The notes under the pieces are model-generated. The model ran no database searches. It was not told the origin of the DNA and saw only the letters and a list, made by a program, of their open reading frames with translations. This document shows positions 15,459 to 23,424 of a stretch of 64,000 nt of DNA, one piece after another. The DNA lies in the NCBI GenBank assembly GCA_046155505.1, contig JBJXFK010000002.1, forward strand, positions 1 through 64,000, written 5' to 3'. How positions within the stretch are numbered: position 1 is the stretch's first letter; every line of letters begins with the position of its first letter. This DNA is from JBJXFK01 sp046155505 (GTDB lineage Bacteria; Planctomycetota; Phycisphaerae; UBA1845; Fen-1342). Both the position numbers and the translations under genes were made by a program.

Positions 15459-16790
15459 GTGGCTGACGCCGTTGAAGTCCTGCAATACAAAGTGGACCTG
15501 GCCGACGTGGAGACCAAGGCTCGGCGGATGCTGGAACTCACCCAGCAGATACGCACGGCGGGCGAAACCGGCCAGGGGACGGCAGACCTTGAAGGCGAGC
15601 TGGCGAAGTTGCAGGGCGGCTTCGCGGGCGCGTCGCGTGGAGCGGGGGCGGCCCGCGACGGCGCAATCGACTTCGATCGCAAGGCCGAGAAGCTGAGCAA
15701 GACGCTGCTCGGGGCGGTGAATCCGGCGCTGGCGCAATCCGCCGACCTGCTCTTCGACGTGATTGAGGGCGTGCCGAAGATGAGCGCCGGTTTGCTGGCT
15801 GTCGCCGGCGCGGCGGCAGGCGTCGCGGCGATCGCGAACGCCATTCGTTCGATGGTCGAGGAAGCCAAGGCGGCGAACCGCGAGATTGCCGAGCTTTCAA
15901 ACGCGATGGCCAAGCTGCGCGACAAAGGCGTGAACGATCAGGACGCCGCGTCTCGCGCGGCGCTGAAGGCGGGCGTTGCCGGCGGCGGCGGCGCGATCAT
16001 GGAGGATCGCGCCCGTCTCGGCGAGCGTGGCGTGCCGGCCGACTTTGCACAGTCGGCGACGCTCGCGCGTCTGCTCTCGGGGCCGGACTTCAACGAGCAG
16101 GAGTTCTTGCAGGGTATGGTCGCATCCGGTGAACCGCTCCAATTCAGCGGGAAACCGAACGAGGATCGCGCGACGATCAAGCGCATTCAGCGAGTCGGGG
16201 GCAAGCCCGAGGCCGCGCGTGCATTCGACCAATTCATTCGCGATGTTGGGCCAAAGGCGCGACGCGACGCGCCCGAGCGAGAGAGCGTCTATCAGACAGA
16301 ACGTCAAGTGGATATCGACGAGGCGGTTGCCGAGGTAGAGAAGCGCGGCGGGTTTACAGCGGAGCAACTCGGCCGCGCCCGTGAGCTGCTGAGCGACCCT
16401 TCAAAGATGGCCGATATGGAGGCACGGTTCGACGCAGCCGGTGACAAGTCGCCCCTGCACGGCCACATCAACAAGGTGCTGTCCCCGCTCACTGCATGGG
16501 CGACGCGCATGATCGGGGCCGAAGTCAATATTGCGGAGTTGGCCGGCACACAGTTTCCCGAGGATGACCTTGCGACACTCCAAGCCGCGCGACTGGCCGA
16601 GAAGTTCATGCCGGGCACTCCGGGCGTGCCGGGCAGTACGGCTCCGGCAGCCGGCGTGACGACGATCAACATCACGAACAACCGTTTCGCGACCGCGCAC
16701 TTCGGCGGCGGCAACGCGCTGCGCAATCCCAACTTCGACTCGCCGGTGCATTCTCCGGGCGGCGGGCTGCACAGAAACGGAGTGGAGTGA
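15459..16790 (+). CDS. Hypothetical 443-aa protein, tape-measure-like features
   Basis: The GTG start at 15459 follows the small ORF's stop by one base. Residues about 1-90 are helical (VEVLQYKVDLADVETKARRM). A strongly hydrophobic Ala/Gly/Val helix (GLLAVAGAAAGVAAIANAI) lies at about 108-130. A long polar helical region follows, and the Gly/Pro-rich tail contains TTINITNNRF. Phage tail tape-measure proteins combine coiled coils with hydrophobic segments like this, but this protein is short and I see no named motif. The stop overlaps the next ATG (TGATG at 16788-16792). Alternative: a membrane-active effector. Confidence 0.55.
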   Translation: MADAVEVLQYKVDLADVETKARRMLELTQQIRTAGETGQGTADLEGELAKLQGGFAGASRGAGAARDGAIDFDRKAEKLSKTLLGAVNPALAQSADLLFDVIEGVPKMSAGLLAVAGAAAGVAAIANAIRSMVEEAKAANREIAELSNAMAKLRDKGVNDQDAASRAALKAGVAGGGGAIMEDRARLGERGVPADFAQSATLARLLSGPDFNEQEFLQGMVASGEPLQFSGKPNEDRATIKRIQRVGGKPEAARAFDQFIRDVGPKARRDAPERESVYQTERQVDIDEAVAEVEKRGGFTAEQLGRARELLSDPSKMADMEARFDAAGDKSPLHGHINKVLSPLTAWATRMIGAEVNIAELAGTQFPEDDLATLQAARLAEKFMPGTPGVPGSTAPAAGVTTINITNNRFATAHFGGGNALRNPNFDSPVHSPGGGLHRNGVE

Positions 16791-17185
16791 TGGGCGAGGC
16801 ACTTTTCAGCGACGCGGCGCTTGAGTCGGTCGGCACGCTGGCCGAGACGATCAATACGCTGACGCGCTCGGTCCGTGCCCACAGGGCCGCGTGTTTGGTT
16901 TTTGAACAGCAGAACGCGGAGCTTGTCGGCGTGGTGAACACGCTACAGGCGCTCGCGTCCCAGGTGACGAGCAAGCTGGGGTGTTCGGTGGCGTTGGCGG
17001 ACGAGCTGCACGATTCACTGGCCAGTTTGCAGAACGCGGCGTTCGCCGTGCTCCCGGACGCAGAGTTCCGGCGCGTGATGTCGGTTTGGGCGGACATGGC
17101 GGCGAACCGGCGGGCCGTGGCGGCGTTGCTAAGCGGCTCAGAACGGGCGAGCGGGCCGGCAGGGGAATCGAGCGGCGAGCAGTAG
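16790..17185 (+). CDS. Hypothetical helical protein, last gene of the element's operon
   Basis: 131 aa from ATG 16790, overlapping the previous stop, with GGAG 7 nt upstream. The predicted structure is almost wholly helical (SVGTLAETINTLTRSVRAHR, QQNAELVGVVNTLQALASQV), a heptad-like pattern suggesting a short coiled coil. The C-terminus is Ser/Gly/Glu-rich and unstructured. No family is recognised. An intrinsic terminator follows at 17253-17279. Confidence 0.6.
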   Translation: MGEALFSDAALESVGTLAETINTLTRSVRAHRAACLVFEQQNAELVGVVNTLQALASQVTSKLGCSVALADELHDSLASLQNAAFAVLPDAEFRRVMSVWADMAANRRAVAALLSGSERASGPAGESSGEQ

Positions 17186-17252
17186 AGCGATCGCGTGGGC
17201 GGGCCGCAACCCCGCCCCGGACGGCATTCGAAGGCCGTTCAACATTCCATCG

Positions 17253-17279
17253 ACGGGGCGTCCTGCCCCGTTCTTTTAG
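17253..17279 (+). terminator. Intrinsic terminator closing the Mu-like operon
   Basis: ACGGGGC (17253-17259), loop GTCCT, GCCCCGT (17265-17271), then TCTTTTAG. A 7-bp GC stem with a T-rich tail, 68 bp after the last gene. Confidence 0.75.
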
Positions 17280-17386
17280 AAGCCTATCCGGGCAGGCCGA
17301 AGATTCCCCGTTTCGAGCGAGGCGCACGGTATTTCGTCCCGGTGACGGATTTTTCGTCGCGGAACAGAAGTCCGAGGAAGACACCG

Positions 17387-17410
17387 AGGCACATAGGCAC
17401 GTAGGCACGA
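17387..17410. repeat. Octamer tandem repeat
   Basis: Three 8-mers: AGGCACAT, AGGCACGT, AGGCACGA. Confidence 0.65.
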
Positions 17411-17820
17411 AGTGGAGGTCGGCGGCCCTCCGCCGACGGGGCGGTGCGCGGCGAATGAATCGGCGGCGGTGTTCATGCACTCAGCATAGGCAGCGCGGCG
17501 GTTCGATTGTTCTACAGATGGGAACCGCAGCAGGAAATTCGCGGCGGTGAGCGGAATTTGGAAGGCGATTCACACGCGCTGCGGGATTCTGACCGTGAGA
17601 AGAAAACGCCACGGCGCGCAGAGACGGTGTCGCGTGTCTTGCGAACGGTTCCGTCGGGGAGACGCATGTGGCAATCGTACGAAGCGTGCGATGTCGGCAA
17701 CAAGAAGGTGAGTGAATCGCGAGTCATGCGTCATGCTCCATTCGCGAGCGGTCAAGACATGCTTACGCGGAGTGCCGCGAAAGCATGCCACGCGCCGCGT
17801 TCGGATCGCTGCGCTCGAGT

Positions 17821-17909
17821 CACTCGCTTGCGCTTCGCGTTCGGATCGCTTGCGCTCGGGGCACTTGCTTGCGCGCGGGGCACTCGCTTGCGCTTCGCGT
17901 TCGGATCGC
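17821..17909. repeat. 29-bp direct repeats in a GC-rich cluster
   Basis: An identical 29-mer beginning CACTCGCTTGCGCTTCGCGT occurs at 17821-17849 and 17881-17909. Partial copies of GTTCGGATCGC flank it at 17809, 17839 and 17909. A 27/29 match in reverse orientation is at 42790-42818. The spacing (60 bp) and partial units differ from a CRISPR array. Confidence 0.75.
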
Positions 17910-18070
17910 GTTCGGATCGCTGCACGAGCCGGCGCCGGGCGCGGATCGCAACATTCTCCCCCGCCTCGCCCACAAGCCGTTGATTTCAGATTACATTCCG
18001 CGATTGGTTTTTCGCGGCGGCTCGCGCTCCGAGCCTGCTCGCGACGGTAACTTAGTCGGGATGGATCAAC

Positions 18071-19537
18071 GTGGCAGATTCCTCGTTCATGGAAAAACTC
18101 GTCGCCCTCTGCAAACGCCGGGGGTTTATTTTTCAGTCCAGCGAAATTTACGGCGGCATCGGCGGGTTCTGGGACTATGGTCCGCTGGGCGTCGAGCTGA
18201 AGCGGAACATCAAGAACTTGTGGTGGCATGACCATGTGACCTGTCCGCCGGACGGGCCGGATGGGAAGCCGATTGAGATGCTGGGCGTGGATTGCTCGAT
18301 CATCATGAACGCCGAAGTCTGGGTCGCCAGCGGCCACGCCAAGGGTTTCGCGGACCCGATGGTTGACTGCAAAACCGAGGGGTGCAAGGGGCGTTTTCGC
18401 GAGGACCAACTCGCGACTACGCAATGCCCGCTGAAGCCGAGCAAGACCGCCGGTCAGTTCGAGAAATGCGCATTGACCGAGGCGCGGGCGTTCAGTTTGA
18501 TGTTTGAAACGCACGCCGGGGCGCTGCAAGACGGGTCATCGAAAGTGTACCTTCGTCCGGAAACGGCTCAGGGAATCTTTGTCAACTTCAAGAACGTCAT
18601 GGACACTTCGCGCGTCAAGCTGCCATTCGGCATCGCGCAGGTCGGCAAGGCGTTTCGCAACGAAATCAACCCGCGCAATTTCATTTTCCGCTCGCGCGAA
18701 TTCGAGCAGATGGAGATCGAGTTCTTCTGTCGCGAGGAAGAGTCGATGGACTGGTATCAGTTCTGGCGGAATCACCGCTACAACTGGTACGTGAATCTCG
18801 GGCTGAAAAGCGAGAAGCTGCGGCTGCGCGACCAGACCAAGGAAGAGCTGGCGCACTACTCCAAGGCGTGTGCCGATATCGAGTACATGTTCCCGTTCAG
18901 TGACGAGCATCAGGAGCTGGAGGGCTGCGCCCATCGCGGGCAGTTCGACCTGACACAGCACACGCAGCACAGCGGCAAGGACTTGTCATATTTCGATGAC
19001 GAGGCGTGGCAGCGCGATGCTTCGAAATACGCCGGCGACAAAAACGCCGCGACTGCGGCCAAGAGCGGGCCGCCCTACAAGTTCACGCCGACCGTGATCG
19101 AGCCGTCGGCGGGTGCCGATCGCGGCACGCTGGCGTTTTTGTGCGAGGCGTATACCGAGGACAGCAAGGCCGACGCCAAGGGTGCGATGCAGACGCGGGT
19201 GTACATGAAGTTTCATCCGAAGCTTGCGCCGATCAAGGCCGCGTTTTTGCCGCTGGTCAACAAAGAGGGCATGCCCGAAGTCGCCGACAAGCTCTATCGC
19301 GAGGCCCGCAAGCATCTGAACGTGCAGTTCGACGACGGCGGCTCGATCGGTCGGCGATATGCTCGGCAGGACGAGGCCGGGACGCCGTGGTGCGTGACGA
19401 TCGATGGCGACACGATCAAGAGCGAGGGCGAAAACGCGGGCATGGTCACGATCCGCGATCGCGATACACTCGAACAGATTCGCGTGGGGCGCGATCATGT
19501 GGTCGCGTGGTTGCGGGAGAAGTTGGGGCAGTTGTAA
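18071..19537 (+). CDS. glyQS: Glycyl-tRNA synthetase, alpha2 (eukaryote/archaea-like) type
   Basis: 488 aa class II synthetase that charges tRNA-Gly. It carries the alpha2-type signatures GFWDYGPLGVELKRN (residues about 31-45), FNLMFETH-like SLMFETHAGAL, the motif 2 region LRPETAQGIFVNFKN, VGKAFRNEINPRNFIFRSRE and QMEIEFFCREEE. The region near LSYFDDEAWQRD and the C-terminal anticodon-binding part (AFLPLVNKEGMPEVADKLYR) are intact. The length is normal for bacterial alpha2 GlyRS. GTG 18071 is taken as start; ATG 18089 is an alternative. No T-box leader is seen upstream. Confidence 0.95.
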   Translation: MADSSFMEKLVALCKRRGFIFQSSEIYGGIGGFWDYGPLGVELKRNIKNLWWHDHVTCPPDGPDGKPIEMLGVDCSIIMNAEVWVASGHAKGFADPMVDCKTEGCKGRFREDQLATTQCPLKPSKTAGQFEKCALTEARAFSLMFETHAGALQDGSSKVYLRPETAQGIFVNFKNVMDTSRVKLPFGIAQVGKAFRNEINPRNFIFRSREFEQMEIEFFCREEESMDWYQFWRNHRYNWYVNLGLKSEKLRLRDQTKEELAHYSKACADIEYMFPFSDEHQELEGCAHRGQFDLTQHTQHSGKDLSYFDDEAWQRDASKYAGDKNAATAAKSGPPYKFTPTVIEPSAGADRGTLAFLCEAYTEDSKADAKGAMQTRVYMKFHPKLAPIKAAFLPLVNKEGMPEVADKLYREARKHLNVQFDDGGSIGRRYARQDEAGTPWCVTIDGDTIKSEGENAGMVTIRDRDTLEQIRVGRDHVVAWLREKLGQL

Positions 19538-19550
19538 AGCGGCGAGTTGT

Positions 19551-19622
19551 ACGGTGGGCATTGCCCACCACTTTGTCGCTGTTCGAACAACGCGCGCGAA
19601 TGGTGGGCGGTGCCCACCCTAC
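19551..19622. repeat. MITE-like repeat, copy A (after glyQS)
   Basis: GGTGGGCATTGCCCACC (19553-19569) and GGTGGGCGGTGCCCACC (19602-19618), the latter followed by CTAC, are two palindromes separated by 32 bp that includes TTCGAACAAC. The same design with more exact inverted ends is at 54978-55096 and 60848-60919. It begins 13 bp after the glyQS stop and may also terminate transcription. Confidence 0.7.
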
Positions 19623-19638
19623 GGGCTTCTTATGCGCG

Positions 19639-19661
19639 TGCCGACGCGAACGGCCGTCGGC
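19639..19661. repeat. Dispersed 23-bp palindromic repeat, copy 2 (inverted relative to 3058-3080)
   Basis: The sequence TGCCGACGCGAACGGCCGTC continues with GGC and is the exact reverse complement of 3058-3080. It lies between MITE-like copy A and argC. Confidence 0.7.
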
Positions 19662-19690
19662 ATGACACCCGATCCCTGTGAAACGTACGC

Positions 19691-20755
19691 ATGAACGAAC
19701 GCATCCACATCGCGATCCTTGGCGGCACCGGGTATGGCGCGGGCGAGCTGCTGCGCCTGCTGAGCCAGCACCCGCGCGCCGTCGTCGCGTCTGTAACCAC
19801 AACTTCGCAAGCCGGCGAACCGGTGACCAGTGCTCATCCGCATCTGCGCGGATTCTTCGAAATCAAGATGACCGCCAACATCGACTGGCCACGGTTGCTC
19901 GATGCCGAGCGTGCGATCATCTTCTCCGCATTGCCGCACGCGGCGAGCGGCGTCGGCTTGCAACGCGTGCTCTCCGAGATGCCGACGAGTGCCAAGCCCA
20001 GCACGCTGCACATGATCGACCTCTCCGGCGATCTGCGGCTGCAATCGCACGCGTCGCACGCGCGGCATTATCCCGATTCGCCGCTGCTGCCCGATTTTCG
20101 CACGCAGTTTGTTTATGGCTTGCCCGAGGTGAACCGCAGCGCGATCCTCGCGGCGCGCCACATCGCCAATCCCGGCTGCCTGGCGAGCGCGTCGATTCTC
20201 GCCGCCGCCCCGCTCGTCAGCGACGGCTTCGCGGGCGTGGTCGCGGTCGACGCCAAGACCGGCTCATCCGGCTCAGGCAAGCAGCTCAAAGAGACGACGC
20301 ACCACCCGACGCGGCACGCCGACTTTCGAGCGTACAAGCCGCTCAGCCATCAGCACGAGGGGGAGATTTTGCAGGCGTGGGGCGATGCCGACGGCGGGTG
20401 CGTGACGCTCAGTTTCGTCGCCCAAAGCATGGACGTCAGCCGTGGAATTTTTGTCAGCGTACACCTGACGCTGCCGCAGGAAACGGACACGGCGACCGTG
20501 CGACAGAAATACGCGGATTTCTACAAAGACTCGCCGTTCGTGAGAATCGTGAAAGACTCGCCGACCTTGCAGGACGTGGTCGGCTCGAATTTCTGCGACA
20601 TCGCCGTCGTCGCCCGCGGGCGACAGGTGATCGCGATGGCGACGATCGACAATCTGGTCAAAGGCATGGCGGGCACGGCGATTCAGAACATGAACCTGAT
20701 GTGCAACCTGCCGGAACAAACGGGGCTATGGACACCGTCGCTTCGACCGGTGTAG
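19691..20755 (+). CDS. argC: N-acetyl-gamma-glutamyl-phosphate reductase
   Basis: 354 aa. This NADPH-dependent enzyme makes N-acetylglutamate semialdehyde in arginine synthesis. The N-terminal dinucleotide-binding loop is GGTGYGAGELLRLL. The catalytic cysteine is C163 in NPGCLASASIL. The downstream family motif is KTGSSGSGKQLKETTHHPTR, followed by HQHEGEI. The length is normal. The gene lies upstream of an acetylornithine aminotransferase gene, so the two probably act in consecutive steps, though 90-130 bp with a heptamer tract separate them. No strong Shine-Dalgarno sequence is seen before ATG 19691. Confidence 0.95.
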   Translation: MNERIHIAILGGTGYGAGELLRLLSQHPRAVVASVTTTSQAGEPVTSAHPHLRGFFEIKMTANIDWPRLLDAERAIIFSALPHAASGVGLQRVLSEMPTSAKPSTLHMIDLSGDLRLQSHASHARHYPDSPLLPDFRTQFVYGLPEVNRSAILAARHIANPGCLASASILAAAPLVSDGFAGVVAVDAKTGSSGSGKQLKETTHHPTRHADFRAYKPLSHQHEGEILQAWGDADGGCVTLSFVAQSMDVSRGIFVSVHLTLPQETDTATVRQKYADFYKDSPFVRIVKDSPTLQDVVGSNFCDIAVVARGRQVIAMATIDNLVKGMAGTAIQNMNLMCNLPEQTGLWTPSLRPV

Positions 20756-20759
20756 CAAG

Positions 20760-20794
20760 GAATGCAGAATGCAGAATGAAGAATGCGGAAGGCC
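20760..20794. repeat. Degenerate heptamer tandem repeat
   Basis: Five 7-mers: GAATGCA, GAATGCA, GAATGAA, GAATGCG, GAAGGCC. Nearly the same units and order as 4642-4676. It starts 5 bp after the argC stop. Confidence 0.8.
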
Positions 20795-20881
20795 GAGAAC
20801 GGCACGCCGCGCTTTCGGCCGTCGGTCTAGACCTTCGGCATTTGCGTGCTTGTCGAGGGTGGTTTCGATGGAGAGTGGACA

Positions 20882-22003
20882 TTGGCCGCGCTGATTGATA
20901 CTTACGCCCAGCTCCCGATTGACGTCGTATCCGGTCACGGCTCCAAGCTCGTCACGCGCGACGGGCGTAAGTATTGGGATCTCTACGGCGGCCATGCCGT
21001 CGCGGTGATCGGCCATTCGCATCCGGCGGTCGCCGATGCAATCAGTCGCCAGGCAAGGGAGCTGGCGTTCTATTCAAACGTCGTTGCGCTCGATGTACGC
21101 ACGCGGGCCGCCGAGCGGCTGGTGAAATTCGCCGGCGGCGGTCTTGAACACGTCTTCCTGTGCAACAGCGGGGCCGAGGCCAACGAGAACGCACTCAAAA
21201 TCGCAATCCAGCAAACGGGGCGCAAACGCCTCGCCGTGCTCGAAGGCGGCTGGCACGGCCGCACCTTGCTCGCGCTCTCGGCGACGACCGAAGAGAAGTT
21301 GCGGATTCCCGTCGCCGGTCTGCTCGTCCCGTCAATTCGCCTCGGCGTCAACGCCTTCGACGATTTGCACAAACTGGACGAGTCGATCGCCGCAATCATC
21401 GTCGAGCCGATCGAGAGCATCGCCGGCTGCGCCGAAGTATCGAGCGCGTTTCTCGCCGCATTGCGAAAACGCTGCGACGAAGTCGGCGCATACCTGATCT
21501 ACGACGAAATCCAAACGGGTATGGGTCGCCTCGGTCGCCCATTCGTCGCGGGTTGGGACGGCGTATGCCCGGACATCAGCACATCGGCCAAGGGCATCGC
21601 CAATGGCGTGCCATGCGGCGCGACGCTGATGAACGCCCGCGTGGCGAGCAAGATCAAGAGCGGCGATCTCGGCTCCACATTCGGCGGCAGCCCGATCGCG
21701 TGCGCCGCGATGCTGGCCACGCTCGACGTCATCGAGGGCGAGCGGCTGTGCGAGCGGGCGGCGGCGATCGGCGAGCGCGTTCATCGCGAACTCGTGATCG
21801 GTCCGGTGAAGCAAATTCACGGCCGCGGCTGCCTGATCGGCCTACGCTGCGATCGCCCAGCTAAGGAAGTGCAAACGAAACTCCTCAGCGCTGGCTTCAT
21901 CGTCGGCACCAGCGCAGACTCGCACGTCGCCCGGCTCATGCCGCCGATCAATCTACCGGAGGAGGCGATCACGCAGCTTGCGGCGATCCTCCGAACAATG
22001 TGA
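20882..22003 (+). CDS. argD: Acetylornithine aminotransferase (class III PLP aminotransferase)
   Basis: About 373 aa. The PLP-binding lysine is K237 in TSAKGIANGVPCGA. Other family motifs are LYGGHAVAVIGHSHP, FLCNSGAEANENALKIA, GGWHGRT, IYDEIQTGMGRLG and GSTFGGSPIACAA. It makes N-acetylornithine from the ArgC product using glutamate. TTG 20882 is preferred because GGAGAG lies about 8 nt upstream; the frame opens at GTG 20846, which lacks a Shine-Dalgarno sequence. It is slightly short for the family. Related enzymes with other omega-amino substrates cannot be excluded, but argC next door supports ArgD. Confidence 0.9.
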   Translation: MAALIDTYAQLPIDVVSGHGSKLVTRDGRKYWDLYGGHAVAVIGHSHPAVADAISRQARELAFYSNVVALDVRTRAAERLVKFAGGGLEHVFLCNSGAEANENALKIAIQQTGRKRLAVLEGGWHGRTLLALSATTEEKLRIPVAGLLVPSIRLGVNAFDDLHKLDESIAAIIVEPIESIAGCAEVSSAFLAALRKRCDEVGAYLIYDEIQTGMGRLGRPFVAGWDGVCPDISTSAKGIANGVPCGATLMNARVASKIKSGDLGSTFGGSPIACAAMLATLDVIEGERLCERAAAIGERVHRELVIGPVKQIHGRGCLIGLRCDRPAKEVQTKLLSAGFIVGTSADSHVARLMPPINLPEEAITQLAAILRTM

Positions 22004-22059
22004 TTTCCAAATCGCGTTGCGCCGGTCGCTTTCGACCAGCGGTCGCGCGAACGGCGCGG

Positions 22060-23382
22060 TCAGAGCACGCGAATCCACGCCGCCTTCAGATAGAACGACT
22101 CCGGGCAATTCAGCATGACCGGATGGTCCGGCCCCGCACCCGTGATTTCGAGGAGTTGGGCGCGTTTGCCCCCCCGGCGAATGCCGCGATGAATCGTCTC
22201 GATGAACATGTCGCGTGAGACGAGGCCGCTGCAACTGCACGTGAGCAGCAGGCCGCCGGGGCGAATGACCTGGGCCGCGAGATTGTTCAGATCGTGATAC
22301 TTTGCCTCAGCCGTCTCCAGATCATCGCGCGTCGGCGCAAATTTCGGCGGATCGAGCACGACCACGTCAAACTGTCGCCCGTTGGCGATCATTTGCCGCA
22401 GATAGATGAACGCGTCAGCGTGCGCAAAGTCCAGCTTGGCCTGATTCAGATTCGCATTGTCCTTGGCGATCGCGATCGCAGCCTCGTCGAGATCGACGGC
22501 GGTCACCTCTCGCGCGCCGCCAAGCTGCTTGGCACAGAGCGAGAACCCGCCGCTGTAGCAGCACAAATCGAGCACCTGCGCGTCCTTGCAAAACGTCGCC
22601 AGCCGTTTGCGGTTCTCGCGTTGATCGCAAAAAAATCCGGTCTTGTGCCCGCTAGCAATATCGACGCGGTAGCGCAATCCGTGCTCGCGAATGACGACCG
22701 ACGGCGGTCGCTGCCCCTCGGGCGGTTCGAGGCGGAATCCCTCGATCGACTGAATGTGCGAATCGGCGCGGGCAAACGTCTGCCACTGCGGCGGCGGGCG
22801 GTTCGGGCGATCAAGGCTCGCGGGTTTGCCGGCAATTTCAGTCAATATTCGCTGAACCAGGCCGAGCCGATGATAAAAGCCGAGGGAGAATATTTCGAAA
22901 ACGAGCCAGTCGGCGTAGCGTTCGACGATGAGGCCGCTCAGCCCGTCGCCCTCGCTATGAACGAGCCGGTAAGTGTCGGTGATTTCGCTCAATCGCAACT
23001 GCTCGCGCAAGGTTACCGCTTGCAGGAGTCGTTTTTTGAAGAATGCCTCATCGATTGGATCGGGCCCGAGCGATAACATACGTAGAGCGATCTGCGAGCG
23101 CGGATTGAAAATCCCGCGTCCGAAGAGTTGCGCACCGCGGTCATAGACGGCGACGATGTCGCCGGGATGGGCCTGCGGATCGATGTTGGCCATCATCCGT
23201 TGAAAGATGAACGGGTGCGAGGTGAGCGACCGCAACTGCACCCACGGCGACGGCGTGCCCTCGGGCACGCGCTCCAACGGTCGCGGCGGCGGGCGATCGG
23301 GACGATCAGCCGGGCGGTCGGACGGTCGGTCGGTTCGCTCGAACGATCGTGAGAAACGCGGGCGTTGTGGAAAGTCGGACAT
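22060..23382 (-). CDS. RlmI-like class I SAM-dependent rRNA (cytosine-C5) methyltransferase
   Basis: 440 aa. A PUA-like RNA-binding domain is at about 45-120 (GDIVAVYDRGAQLFGRGIFN). The central region matches the RlmI/YccW fold (VHSEGDGLSGLIVERYADWL). The Rossmann methyltransferase part has the SAM motif VLDLCCYSGGFSL (about 270-282), the catalytic LDPPKFAP (about 343) and CSCSG (about 380). The family methylates C5 of a 23S rRNA cytosine; the target here is inferred. An unusual N-terminal extension (residues 10-42) is made of RPD/RPP repeats. The frame stays open upstream to 23745, overlapping the divergent gene; ATG 23382 gives a family-like protein. Confidence 0.88.
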   Translation of the reverse strand: MSDFPQRPRFSRSFERTDRPSDRPADRPDRPPPRPLERVPEGTPSPWVQLRSLTSHPFIFQRMMANIDPQAHPGDIVAVYDRGAQLFGRGIFNPRSQIALRMLSLGPDPIDEAFFKKRLLQAVTLREQLRLSEITDTYRLVHSEGDGLSGLIVERYADWLVFEIFSLGFYHRLGLVQRILTEIAGKPASLDRPNRPPPQWQTFARADSHIQSIEGFRLEPPEGQRPPSVVIREHGLRYRVDIASGHKTGFFCDQRENRKRLATFCKDAQVLDLCCYSGGFSLCAKQLGGAREVTAVDLDEAAIAIAKDNANLNQAKLDFAHADAFIYLRQMIANGRQFDVVVLDPPKFAPTRDDLETAEAKYHDLNNLAAQVIRPGGLLLTCSCSGLVSRDMFIETIHRGIRRGGKRAQLLEITGAGPDHPVMLNCPESFYLKAAWIRVL

Positions 23383-23424
23383 GCCGACAATGATCGCGGC
23401 GAATGCAGTGTGGAGCAAGTTGCG

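Larger units (their letters stand above)
17280..18070. other. Long intergenic region with dispersed repeats; possible right end of the element
   Basis: No supported gene is present. It contains an octamer tract (17387-17410) and a cluster of 29-bp direct repeats (17821-17909). The right end of the Mu-like element should be here or nearby, but I found no sequence mirroring the left-end motifs and no convincing 5-bp target duplication. Confidence 0.45.

Noticed and set aside
14283..15737. 484-aa and 371-aa minus-strand frames across the Mu-like cargo
   Set aside because: Arg/Pro/Ser-rich, no Shine-Dalgarno sequence, and antisense to a set of tightly coupled plus-strand genes with good ribosome-binding sites.
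17411..17416. GAAGT at 4781-4785 and at 17409-17413 as a 5-bp target duplication of the Mu-like element
   Set aside because: The putative termini (TGTGACGG and the complement of TAGGCAC) do not match as inverted ends, and the right copy lies in an octamer repeat. It is likely chance.
17821..17909. Possible CRISPR array
   Set aside because: Only two exact repeats, partial units in the 'spacers', no leader or cas genes in the window.
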